The notes beneath the pieces were generated by a model that saw only the letters and a list, made by a program, of their open reading frames with translations, searched no databases and was not told the origin of the DNA. From a virus, in IMG/VR virus record IMGVR_UViG_3300030118_004623, positions 1 through 49,630 of that record: a stretch of 49,630 nucleotides of DNA, one strand, 5' to 3'. Below, piece after piece: positions 43,522 through 49,630 of the stretch. The stretch's first letter is position 1, and every line of letters starts with the position of its first letter. Made by a program: the position numbers and the translations under genes.

Positions 43522-43802
43522 ACACCTCTCTCTTCAAATCTGTTTTGCTCTGGAAACATGCTGGCAGCAGCAAGCTGTGCGCCACTTAGTTGAACAGGCT
43601 GCATAGGCTGAAACACCTGGCCAGAGCCGGGATCAAATGAGCGTAAGCTTGCCTCCGCAAGCGGTTGAAACTCGGGCTGGTACGAAGGCTCAGGCTCTTC
43701 AGGGAGTGGCTTACCCTTGAGTCGCTCTGGCGTGGGACCAAAGATGCTTGAGAAGAGACCGCCTATTATGTTGTTTGCGATAAAGCTTATTGGGTCTAAC
43801 AT
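43518..43802 (-). CDS. Small head-region protein
   Basis: 94 residues starting MLDPISFIANNIIGGLFSSI. A hydrophobic N-terminal 20 residues, then a Pro/Gln/Glu-rich tail. Looks like an anchored or disordered virion accessory protein. GAGGG precedes the ATG. Sits between TerL and portal; function unknown. Confidence 0.5.
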   Translation of the reverse strand: MLDPISFIANNIIGGLFSSIFGPTPERLKGKPLPEEPEPSYQPEFQPLAEASLRSFDPGSGQVFQPMQPVQLSGAQLAAASMFPEQNRFEERGV

Positions 43803-43807
43803 AAAAA

Positions 43808-44032
43808 CTATCCCTCACCGTTTTGTTTATCACGCTTTGACAGAGCGATAGAAAGCTGTCGCTTCTGATGCACTGGCACCTGCGACCAATATAGCCTATT
43901 TGACTCTTCTGGTGCGTCTGGAAAATCAGGTAGTTCGCTGTATTTCACAAGTAAATCGTGCATCCAGTCTCTCGCTGTCCACCCAATCCAAATGCCTACA
44001 ATCAAAGCCGCAGCGATAATTGCAATCGTCAT
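43808..44032 (-). CDS. Small membrane protein in packaging operon
   Basis: 74 residues with one N-terminal hydrophobic span (about 2-20, IAIIAAALIVGIWIGWTARD) and a polar C-terminus. Start overlaps TerL's TGA (ATGA). A membrane peptide between terminase and portal is unusual. No family recognised. Confidence 0.55.
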   Translation of the reverse strand: MTIAIIAAALIVGIWIGWTARDWMHDLLVKYSELPDFPDAPEESNRLYWSQVPVHQKRQLSIALSKRDKQNGEG

Positions 44033-45909
44033 CGGCTACCTCCACGGTAAAATCGCTTCTGAGGACGAACACCCCGCCTGCGACCGCCGCGTGGTGCAAT
44101 GTCGTTCATCTCTTTAGCCTTAGTCAAATTATCAGACACTTCTAGCACAGGCCGCATTCTATTGTCCGCTTCAAATATAAGCGCCGTGCAGTCAATCAGG
44201 TCATCATGCTCACCTGGCATGTGGTCATAACGCCCTGACTGGGTGCGAACGTACGTCGTACACTCATGGCAAAAGCGCCGAGAGTGCTCGGTGTATGCCT
44301 TGTCTCGTATTCTTCGACGCAGCTCATCAATAATCCTGGCCTTATTATAGGAGCCAATGATTGTGCCATATATCTGCGAGGCATCTTTGCCGGGGCGTAT
44401 CGCCTTTCCGGGGCGGCGCAACTGCATCTGGCGATATCCCATAGTATTTACAATGTGGCTGATGGTTGAATAGCCGTGGTTGTTTGCCTCTGGTGAGATA
44501 AATGCCCTGTTATAATACTTCGCAGCCAGAACAGCTTGCTCCCCAAGGAACTCTGGAGAGTACTTAGAGTAGAGTTCTGCCACTATTTCTTTGGCATGGC
44601 GGTCGTAAACCCGTGCGGCTGACCAATCGCCGTCCTTTGAGCCCATCGCAGAGTCCGTTCCAATGATGTATTCATGGCCCGGTACCGGCTTCCTGTACAT
44701 CTGCCACTCAAGACCAGTGCCACCAGGCTGTATATCGCCGTCCACGTCAATAAACTCTCTGAACTGTTTGAACCCATCGGGCAACGGCTTAGATGCCCAC
44801 TCTGATATGACCCGCTGGTCAATGGCTCTTGAGCCGGAAGCAATAAACGACATCTGCCAAGACAGCGGAAACTCTTGGTCAAACTCGTCTAAGTCACCGA
44901 ACTCTTGGCGTTTATTCAACCCCCACCGCATTTCACTAGGGGTGAGGCCGTACTCGAAACACCTGTCAAACCACGCCCACCCATCTGTGCGGTGCCAGTA
45001 CCGCAGTTCATCTTTAGCAATAAGACGAGCTTTGTTGTGAAACGTGTTCTCTTTTTTGCTTTTGCTGGTAGAGCGCAAGACATCACCCTGCTCCCACAGA
45101 GCCAGCATCTCGTCATGCAATCTTGCTTCGTCTTCGCTGATGCCTGTGGTATACTTGGGGACTCCTTGCCAACTAAAGAAAAAAGGTCTCCAGATGGCGT
45201 GGTCCTGGCTTTCCGTCCAATCTCGCCACGCAGACTTGAAACGATTGTAGTGGCTGCCGCTTGCGCCTTTCGCTGTAGACTCAATTAGAACAAATGTAAA
45301 TGATTCCGATAACATAGAGGCCAGCGTTGATGTAAGCTGCGCCTCGGCAGTAGTCGATCGCCGTAAATGGTCCCATGCTGCAAGCTCCGATATATGTATA
45401 AATGAGGGGTCGCCACCCCGGTTTGCTTCTGTTGAGCCCTGTGTGATACTCCGAAACTTTGAACCCCAAGTCACGCCCTCAACATCAGATGACCACTCAA
45501 GCGTGTTCCCCCGGCTCTTCGGCAATGAATGTGGAAACATCCGCGCAAACTGTGGGTCCAGGTTGTTCTTAAAGTTACGAGCAATGCCTGCAATCTCCCT
45601 AGTGGCCTGGTCTAGCTGGGCTATTACCAGTGCAAACAGGTTTGGATTGAAGGTACACAGCCAGTAACCAATGGCCTCTATGGCTGTAGACATGCCGAGA
45701 CGACGGCATTTGTTGATAATCACCCGGACTGGCTTCTTGTGCTCGATGCAATGCAGCACCCAATCAATGACTGCGCGTTGCTCCCGGTTCGGTTCAAACG
45801 GCAGCATTTGTATTCCGCTGTCAGTTTTGACGCGAATCTTCAGACAACGCTTGAAAAACAGATAGGGGTCTTTGCTAAGGGCCAGCCATATGTCGCCACG
45901 ACGGCTCAT
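44029..45909 (-). CDS. terL: Terminase large subunit
   Basis: 626 residues. ATPase motor: Walker A-like VIINKCRRLGMSTA (about 65-78) and Walker B region FVLIESTAKGASG (about 200) with a Glu-Ser-Thr. The nuclease domain begins near 400 with YIIGTDSAMGSKDGDWSAA, showing the Asp pair of RNase H-like terminases; FISPEANNHG follows. It translocates and cuts concatemeric DNA. Coupled by ATGA to the genes on either side. Confidence 0.92.
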   Translation of the reverse strand: MSRRGDIWLALSKDPYLFFKRCLKIRVKTDSGIQMLPFEPNREQRAVIDWVLHCIEHKKPVRVIINKCRRLGMSTAIEAIGYWLCTFNPNLFALVIAQLDQATREIAGIARNFKNNLDPQFARMFPHSLPKSRGNTLEWSSDVEGVTWGSKFRSITQGSTEANRGGDPSFIHISELAAWDHLRRSTTAEAQLTSTLASMLSESFTFVLIESTAKGASGSHYNRFKSAWRDWTESQDHAIWRPFFFSWQGVPKYTTGISEDEARLHDEMLALWEQGDVLRSTSKSKKENTFHNKARLIAKDELRYWHRTDGWAWFDRCFEYGLTPSEMRWGLNKRQEFGDLDEFDQEFPLSWQMSFIASGSRAIDQRVISEWASKPLPDGFKQFREFIDVDGDIQPGGTGLEWQMYRKPVPGHEYIIGTDSAMGSKDGDWSAARVYDRHAKEIVAELYSKYSPEFLGEQAVLAAKYYNRAFISPEANNHGYSTISHIVNTMGYRQMQLRRPGKAIRPGKDASQIYGTIIGSYNKARIIDELRRRIRDKAYTEHSRRFCHECTTYVRTQSGRYDHMPGEHDDLIDCTALIFEADNRMRPVLEVSDNLTKAKEMNDIAPRGGRRRGVRPQKRFYRGGSR

Positions 45910-46487
45910 GCAGTGGCAGGGGTTGCCGTTTTCGCTTTCTTACGACTAGCTTTTTTCTTTGCAGCCTTCTGCTCACGGGCAATCTCGGCGTCATCAATTG
46001 CATCCATAGTCGCCACTACTGAGTTTCGGATGCCGCTCATGCGTGCTGTGGTCCGAGATGGGGGTATCGCTCTCAGAAAAGTGCGAATACGGTTAGTGTG
46101 CATAGCAATCAGCATCATTGCAGACGGTGTTGTGCCTATTGCTTTGGCAATCCTTTCGAGGCGACAGTAGACATGCCAGCTCATATCGTGGCTATAAAGA
46201 CCGTTTCCATTGCTAAGAGTAACTGTGTCTTGCCGCTCTGCCTTGGAAAGCTTGTATGCATCGCCGGGAACTTGCGGTTCCCACCAAGAAATCAGCAGCT
46301 CACCAACAAAATCTATGATGGGCCGACTGCTCTTAAGGCCAGTTGCCCTCATCAGGTTGGTCAGTTCTCGCTGCAATGCAGAATCAAGGGCTATAGGCCA
46401 CGGTGAACCACCCTCTGTTGTCTTTGGCGGCGAAGGCCGAGTAGCAGAAAATGGGAGATGTGTAGTGTGTTCAGCGGGTTTTGGCAT
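45906..46487 (-). CDS. Putative terminase small subunit or related protein
   Basis: 193 residues. Helical N-terminal and middle parts and a C-terminus of Lys/Ala/Arg-rich low complexity (EQKAAKKKASRKKAKTATPA). Directly before TerL with a 4-base overlap, where TerS usually lies, and size is typical (150-190). No TerS HTH motif stands out, so the identity is from place. No ribosome site is evident before its ATG. Confidence 0.5.
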   Translation of the reverse strand: MPKPAEHTTHLPFSATRPSPPKTTEGGSPWPIALDSALQRELTNLMRATGLKSSRPIIDFVGELLISWWEPQVPGDAYKLSKAERQDTVTLSNGNGLYSHDMSWHVYCRLERIAKAIGTTPSAMMLIAMHTNRIRTFLRAIPPSRTTARMSGIRNSVVATMDAIDDAEIAREQKAAKKKASRKKAKTATPATA

Positions 46488-46526
46488 AACACGACTGTAT
46501 ATACCGCAAAAAAAATGTCCAGCGAA

Positions 46527-46811
46527 TCACAAAAGTTTAGGATATTTTGACTTTTTGTTCTTCTTGCGAACTACCGCAGCAACAATTCCCTTTGGATGGT
46601 CCCTTGAGACGGCGCTTTTTGGCAAAATAAGACGCAGTCGAGCCGCAGCCATATTCGACATACCCTCAAGAAAGTCATCGGCCTGCTCCCCACCATGTCT
46701 AAGCTGGTGTATAAACTCGCTGACTGTGACTCCATAACCTGGTATCTCGGCATCTGGCTGAAATTTGCTTCGTAGAATACGGTCAGCCATTTGGTTGCGC
46801 GTGCGGTCCAT
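46527..46811 (-). CDS. Hypothetical protein at head of late operon
   Basis: 94 residues starting MDRTRNQMADRILRSKFQPD. Mostly helical with a basic C-terminus (VVRKKNKKSKYP). It is the first gene of the leftward late cluster, 39 bases before the TerS candidate, and divergent from 46860-47081. Could be an alternative TerS or late regulator; nothing diagnostic. Confidence 0.5.
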   Translation of the reverse strand: MDRTRNQMADRILRSKFQPDAEIPGYGVTVSEFIHQLRHGGEQADDFLEGMSNMAAARLRLILPKSAVSRDHPKGIVAAVVRKKNKKSKYPKLL

Positions 46812-46859
46812 GCGTCATATTACGATGTAGGCACCACAAAACACAGAAAAGAGGCCCTA

Positions 46860-47081
46860 ATGAGTGAATGTGCAAAGTGTGAGATCATGGAAAACAAGCT
46901 TAAAGACATGGAGCGCATGCAGGACGGCGAGCAAAAGCGGCTTACATACCTAATTGAAGACTTTCAAAACGCAACCTACACCACAAGTGCAAACTTTCTG
47001 GACGTACACTCCGATATAGGGTGGGTTCTACGATGGCTCTCGGTGGTGACTGGGCTGACAGTCTTCGGACTCTTCCTCTGA
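46860..47081 (+). CDS. Coiled-coil protein with C-terminal membrane anchor
   Basis: 73 residues starting MSECAKCEIMENKLKDMERM: CxxC, a charged helix (about 9-40), then a hydrophobic end (WVLRWLSVVTGLTVFGLFL). AGAGG is 6 bases before the start at 46860. Topology resembles the XhlA-like protein of the lysis cluster. It converges with 47028-47405, overlapping by 54 bases. Confidence 0.55.
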   Translation: MSECAKCEIMENKLKDMERMQDGEQKRLTYLIEDFQNATYTTSANFLDVHSDIGWVLRWLSVVTGLTVFGLFL

Positions 47082-47405
47082 ATCGAACATCTCCACTAGG
47101 CACTCTAGCAATCGCTCGGCATATTCTGCCCCTACCATAAATTCTCCCCTGCCAAGATTTAGGGCAACCCAGTCACCGCCTGCCCGTCTGGCAGATACAG
47201 CGTCAAACCCCATCTCTTTACTGCGGCAAAATCGGTCACGGCGCGTTCTGGGGCGTTTTGGCCCCCAGGCGGTGTTCGACACCATAATGCGCTTGCCATT
47301 TCTAGGCCCAGCTCGCTCCATACCGTGCTCGGTAAACCCACAATCTTTGCAGGTTCGGGGGAAGTCCCCCCATTTGCGGTCAAAGCGGTGTCTCACGCCG
47401 CGCAC
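47028..47405 (-). CDS. Hypothetical protein with Cys pair
   Basis: 125 residues. The N-terminal part has RTCKDCGFTEHGMER, one CxxC with nearby His, a possible zinc-binding loop. The rest is Arg-rich and acidic at the end. The apparent start is GTG at 47405 with TATACT 3 bases upstream, so the true start may lie a little further in. It runs against 46860-47081. No family recognised. Confidence 0.5.
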   Translation of the reverse strand: MRGVRHRFDRKWGDFPRTCKDCGFTEHGMERAGPRNGKRIMVSNTAWGPKRPRTRRDRFCRSKEMGFDAVSARRAGGDWVALNLGRGEFMVGAEYAERLLECLVEMFDSEEESEDCQPSHHREPS

Positions 47406-47422
47406 CGTAGTATATTGCCCCC

Positions 47423-47460
47423 AATATGGGTACCCTTCAGAAAAACAGGCACCCCATATT
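47423..47460. other. Inverted repeat upstream of 47028-47405
   Basis: AATATGGG (47423-47430) and CCCATATT (47453-47460), a perfect 8-bp inverted repeat 22 bases apart, in the gap just before the minus-strand gene. Spacing fits an operator pair or a long hairpin. Confidence 0.4.
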
Positions 47461-47488
47461 TACAGAAGGCCAAAAATATGATACGCAA

Positions 47489-47508
47489 GGAGCCGTGAAA
47501 CGGCCTCC
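47489..47508. other. Bulged hairpin in intergenic gap
   Basis: GGAGCCGT pairs with ACGGCCTCC around GAA, with one bulged C. On the plus strand a weak T-rich stretch follows (CTCGTTTCCTC). Possible weak terminator for the small 46860 gene. Confidence 0.35.
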
Positions 47509-47652
47509 CTCGTTTCCTCCCCCCTGAGAACCCCCCTCCATTCCAATCACCCTCCGGGTTTTAAAACGCACAAACCCCGGTCCGCAAGGCCATCCGTGTA
47601 TTTACCCACAAAGTGTATAAATTACGTGCGGGGTTTTGCGCGGTTCTTGCCA

Positions 47653-47886
47653 ATGCTGATGAATTGGACCAATATCCATCGCATGTCTATTAGCCAAAAA
47701 GACCTGGAGCCACAGCTTGTGTCTTGTGAGCTGGCGACTTTCCTGATGAAAGACCCTTGGCTGCCCGTTTTGGTGCAAATGCCCAACGGGGACTACAGAT
47801 CCGCAGTCGTGGTACAAGAGCCAGTGCAGCTAAAAGATGCAGATCACGACCAACCCGAACATATAGAGGCAATCATCGTACGATGA
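47653..47886 (+). CDS. Hypothetical protein
   Basis: 77 residues from the ATG at 47653 (MLMNWTNIHRMSISQ). ATGs at 47596 and 47683 are also in frame and none has a good ribosome site. A later part (KDLEPQLVSCELATFLMKDP) looks like a real domain, acidic and beta/helix mixed. Its TGA overlaps the next ATG (47883). Function unknown. Confidence 0.5.
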   Translation: MLMNWTNIHRMSISQKDLEPQLVSCELATFLMKDPWLPVLVQMPNGDYRSAVVVQEPVQLKDADHDQPEHIEAIIVR

Positions 47887-48152
47887 ATATACCAACGCTT
47901 CGCATGGTCACTGATGACGTCAACTTTACCGAGGTCATCGTGTACCCCATAGGCCAGCAGTCCGTTAGACTGGTATTGCATGGCGAGCCATTTGGCACCT
48001 ATGGGTCTGAATCCAGCATGGTCGCTACACTTCGTGATGATCAGGCTGACTTACTACTTACTGCAATCCAGGAGATTAGAGATGGGCGGAAAATCAAAGC
48101 CAGGAAAGCCAAAACGACCAAAAAGACCAATGCCAAAGCCAAAAAAGGGTAA
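47883..48152 (+). CDS. Hypothetical protein with Lys-rich tail
   Basis: 89 residues starting MNIPTLRMVTDDVNFTEVIV in an ATGA overlap. Beta-rich to about residue 60, then a helix and a KARKAKTTKKTNAKAKKG tail. The last 70 bases also code for the start of 48082-48276 in another frame, also Lys-rich. No family recognised. Confidence 0.6.
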   Translation: MNIPTLRMVTDDVNFTEVIVYPIGQQSVRLVLHGEPFGTYGSESSMVATLRDDQADLLLTAIQEIRDGRKIKARKAKTTKKTNAKAKKG

Positions 48153-48276
48153 AGGCTATTCAGCCAAAAAGCCCATGACGGCTACACAACAGGCGCTCGC
48201 TAAGTTGGCAAAGCCTTATGACAAGGTGACATATGCCGACGTTATCGCTGGGCGACAGCAAAGTTCTCAAGCCTAG
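48082..48276 (+). CDS. Small Lys/Pro-rich protein
   Basis: 64 residues. Gly/Lys/Pro-rich start (MGGKSKPGKPKRPKRPMPKP) then a helical end (..YADVIAGRQQSSQA). GGAG lies 9 bases before the ATG. It overlaps the previous gene's tail by 70 bases. In-frame TAG codons at 48274 and 48283 follow, and the frame then goes on as protein-like text to 48757 (see 48424-48597). Confidence 0.6.
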   Translation: MGGKSKPGKPKRPKRPMPKPKKGKGYSAKKPMTATQQALAKLAKPYDKVTYADVIAGRQQSSQA

Positions 48277-48402
48277 ATTTTGTAGCGGGGGGGCGGCATC
48301 CGCCTGAGCAGATGGGTACCCTACGCCGCCGTCGAAGGTCACCCCCCCCTCGAGGAGCTCCCAGAGCTGGGGGCCCGCCAAAAATACAGGGCCGACCTTT
48401 GA
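48233..48402 (+). other. Candidate small gene joined across a G7 run
   Basis: ATG at 48233 has AAGGTGAC just before it and reads MPTLSLGDSKVLKPRFCSGG until a stop at 48305. One base backwards at GGGGGGG (48287-48293) it enters the next frame, IRLSRWVPYAAVEGHPP.. and ..LGARQKYRADL, ending with TGA at 48402. The joined product is 56 residues and reads like protein on both sides. Either a programmed -1 shift or slippage, or a one-base error in the run. No start codon exists for the second part alone. Confidence 0.35.
48286..48349 (+). other. G7/C8 stem with internal hairpin
   Basis: GGGGGGG (48287-48293) and CCCCCCCC (about 48342-48349) can pair over seven bases and close a loop that contains GGCGG-CAT-CCGCC (48292-48304, competing with the run) and GGGTACCC. 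Very stable in RNA or single-stranded DNA. Confidence 0.35.
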
Positions 48403-48423
48403 CATCCACAGGAAGGGCCCAGC

Positions 48424-48597
48424 GTGGCCAGTGTCCTACAATATCCATTACCGGACGCAGAGCGGCGGCAGTTCACCGCGGCGGCGGCGGCGGTAGCACC
48501 TACCCTCACCGCGTTGGCGTCGGCTCCGATATCGCGAGGCGACCGGCTAGCAGTGACGAAGGAACGGCCACAACTTCCCCCCATATTCCCCACATAG
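48424..48597 (+). CDS. Small Ala-rich protein (GTG start)
   Basis: 57 residues, reading MASVLQYPLPDAERRQFTAA.. and ..RLAVTKERPQLPPIFPT. AGGAAGG is 8 bases before the GTG, a good ribosome site. (GCG)5 encodes five Ala. It is in the same frame as 48082-48276. After its TAG the frame stays open as protein-like text to TGA at 48757. No family recognised. Confidence 0.5.
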   Translation: MASVLQYPLPDAERRQFTAAAAAVAPTLTALASAPISRGDRLAVTKERPQLPPIFPT

Positions 48598-48757
48598 AAA
48601 CCGGATAGCTTAGAACACCCACCAGAAAACCATAACGATTCCGGTCTGTTACCTGTCAGGCAAAAAAACTTTGTGAACAAGGTTGACGGGCTCGAATTTT
48701 TCGAAGTATCATTCCCTCACCAAGTCGGAAAACGACGACGGTTCAACGGTCCCTGAC
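48598..48757 (+). pseudogene. Protein-like continuation after an amber codon
   Basis: Directly after TAG (48595-48597) the frame reads KPDSLEHPPENHNDSG.. then VNKVDGLEFFEVSFPHQVGK and RRRFNGP before TGA at 48757. It could be a readthrough extension of 48424-48597 (110 residues in all), a separate gene from GTG at 48673 (27 residues, weak ribosome site), or a decayed gene. A promoter-like sequence (48683-48712) lies in the same bases. Confidence 0.3.
48683..48712 (+). promoter_or_regulatory. Promoter candidate for rightward early transcription
   Basis: TTGACG (48683-48688) and TATCAT (48707-48712) are 18 bases apart, close to sigma-70 consensus. The spacer holds TCGAA-TTT-TTCGA, a palindrome that could bind a repressor. 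A transcript would run through the structured leader to the early genes at 49312 and, across the circle, 31 onward. Confidence 0.45.
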
Positions 48758-49166
48758 TACCGCGACAATTGCCATGCGGTATCGCTCACACCATATGGGC
48801 TAACGTCTACACTTCGATGCGGTGCACATGGTTTCTTATTAGTCTGACATATCAACACTGGAGCCCCAAACGCATGGAGGCGCGTTGGGATTGCTGTTCA
48901 TTGAAAACTACAACCGCGAACGTCGGCGGAACAGTAGTCGGTCTAGACAACCGGCGAGGCGAACGATGCGCGGCTACTACGGTAGTCAAGCGGGAGACGG
49001 TGGTAGGTTCCCGTGATGCGCAAAGTATACCTAGGCGCACTCTCTGTGAGTGCTCGTCCCCACAGTCGTGATGACTGCGGAGTCTGACAAGTGCGAGAGC
49101 ATTAGACATAGGGCGATAAGCTAACAACTCATGACCTTAGGAAGAACGAACGTCGGACCGACTGAG

Positions 49167-49233
49167 GTAGGGCGAGAAACACAAGCGGACGCGGCTGGTG
49201 GGTTGCGTCTCGCGTTTCTCGTCTCGCCTCTAC
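49167..49233 (+). ncRNA. Long structured RNA hairpin in early leader
   Basis: Segments pair in order: GTAG with CTAC, GGCGAG with CTCGCC, AAAC with GTTT and GCGGACGC with GCGTCTCGC (one bulged T), about 22 base pairs around loop GGCTGGTGGGTT. A few bases are unpaired on the right arm. It would be in the early leader RNA, about 80 bases before the first small gene. A cis-acting antitermination RNA or protein-binding element is possible. Confidence 0.5.
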
Positions 49234-49256
49234 GGGATCAAGATTATCAGTGTGGG

Positions 49257-49275
49257 ACCGTGCACGGTGCACGGT
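49257..49275. promoter_or_regulatory. 19-bp palindrome, operator candidate
   Basis: ACCGTGCAC-G-GTGCACGGT, perfect except for the central base, 37 bases before the ATG at 49312. Size and symmetry fit a dimeric repressor site. No strong -35/-10 pair abuts it. Confidence 0.5.
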
Positions 49276-49311
49276 TTCACATAGTGAACTTGATTCAATG
49301 AGGGTGAATCT

Positions 49312-49386
49312 ATGCCAATCCTAACAGGTGTTTTCTTCTTTTCTGTAGTGCTCGCATTCGTACTAACCGTAACCGTGGAGGGTTAG
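49312..49386 (+). CDS. 24-residue membrane peptide
   Basis: Reads MPILTGVFFFSVVLAFVLTV and ends ..TVEG. Almost entirely a single hydrophobic span. GAGGGTG is 5-8 bases before the ATG, a good site. Its last bases contain GGAGGG, the ribosome site of the following gene, so it is coupled to the first basic protein across the circular join. Confidence 0.5.
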   Translation: MPILTGVFFFSVVLAFVLTVTVEG

Positions 49387-49630
49387 CCAATGCGTAGCGA
49401 AAAACAGCGCGCACGACAGCGCAAGTCACGCGACAAGCGCAAACAACTCAAGACAGCCCAACGGGCTGAGCATGTAGAGCGCAAGCTATCCAAGGCAATT
49501 CAGACGGTACGCGCTACCGAGCAGCGAGGCGCACCAAACCTACGACGCAACCTAAACAGGCTGAGCGGTGGAACGCTTCAACAAAACAAGCGCGGTCGCA
49601 TCCTTTCAACAACAACCGGCTCCGTACAAG
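49360..49630. repeat. Terminal direct repeat, right copy
   Basis: Same sequence as 1-271 with one mismatch at 49629. From 49390 it holds a partial second copy of the gene at 31-300, cut by the window end. Confidence 0.9.

Larger units (their letters stand above)
48758..49311. other. Gene-poor leader region
   Basis: 554 bases with no confident gene. It holds hairpins CAGTC-GTGAT-GACTG (49063-49077) and ACTACGGTAGT (near 48978), the long stem at 49167-49233 and the palindrome at 49257-49275. Two small frames are possible but weak: TTG at 48885 or 48891 to TGA 49016 (43 residues, Arg-rich) and ATG 49016 to 49087 (23 residues), the two joined by TGATG. Confidence 0.5.

Noticed and set aside
48312-48680. 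Two longer overlapping frames (98 codons plus, 113 codons minus) in the GC-rich stretch
   Set aside because: Low-complexity Arg/Pro/Gly products with no ribosome site. The competing frame of 48424-48597 looks far more natural.
48769-49071. 100-codon plus-strand frame from a TTG
   Set aside because: Unbalanced composition, no ribosome site, and two other frames at the same bases look equally protein-like; no choice can be defended.

Overview
The window is the genome of a tailed double-stranded DNA phage, opened at an arbitrary point of a circular map. Bases 1-269 are repeated exactly at 49360-49628, so the unique circle is about 49.36 kb. A large P22-like portal, a scaffold, three very large consecutive virion proteins and the absence of a tape-measure or sheath gene suggest podovirus-like morphology. 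A tyrosine recombinase suggests it can integrate (temperate or formerly temperate). A lipoprotein with a signal peptidase II type Cys in the lysis cluster argues for a Gram-negative host. The short basic proteins at 15.8-16.7 kb resemble families known from aquatic and marine phages. The host itself cannot be named from the sequence.

Layout: (1) 0-7.5 kb, plus strand, early/accessory genes: many small, translationally coupled proteins, a GP88-like protein, a C5 cytosine methyltransferase that carries a second protein-like frame inside it, two small Cys-rich proteins, an HTH protein and the integrase, closed by a strong intrinsic terminator. (2) 7.6-14.05 kb, minus strand, replication/recombination operon read leftward: replication initiator, DnaB-type helicase, RusA resolvase, a DUF3310 protein, YqaJ/lambda-type exonuclease, RecT annealase, SSB and an HTH protein. 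(3) 14.3-15.2 kb, plus strand: a small membrane protein, an unknown and a transglycosylase-like protein. (4) 15.2-46.8 kb, minus strand, late genes. In transcription order these are TerL, portal, scaffold, major capsid protein, connectors, tail hub, beta-helix spike-like protein, three giant ejection-type proteins, fibre-like proteins, endolysin and the holin/spanin-like cluster, then a metallophosphoesterase and small basic proteins. (5) 46.8-49.36 kb: small genes, then a gene-poor region with strong RNA hairpins, a promoter-like site and a 19-bp palindrome that leads back into region 1.

The genes form a coherent set: RecT, exonuclease, SSB and RusA process recombination intermediates around helicase-driven replication, and terminase, portal and scaffold package DNA into the capsid. 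The large ejection proteins would carry it into the cell. GH25 endolysin, transglycosylase, holin-like proteins and lipoprotein would serve entry or release.

The points I consider most worth a second look are these: the nested frame inside the methyltransferase; a 9-bp motif (ACACATGGA) present nine times in the early half and nowhere else; a G7 run at 48287 that joins two protein-like frames; a tRNA-like remnant after the capsid gene; and several structured leaders.
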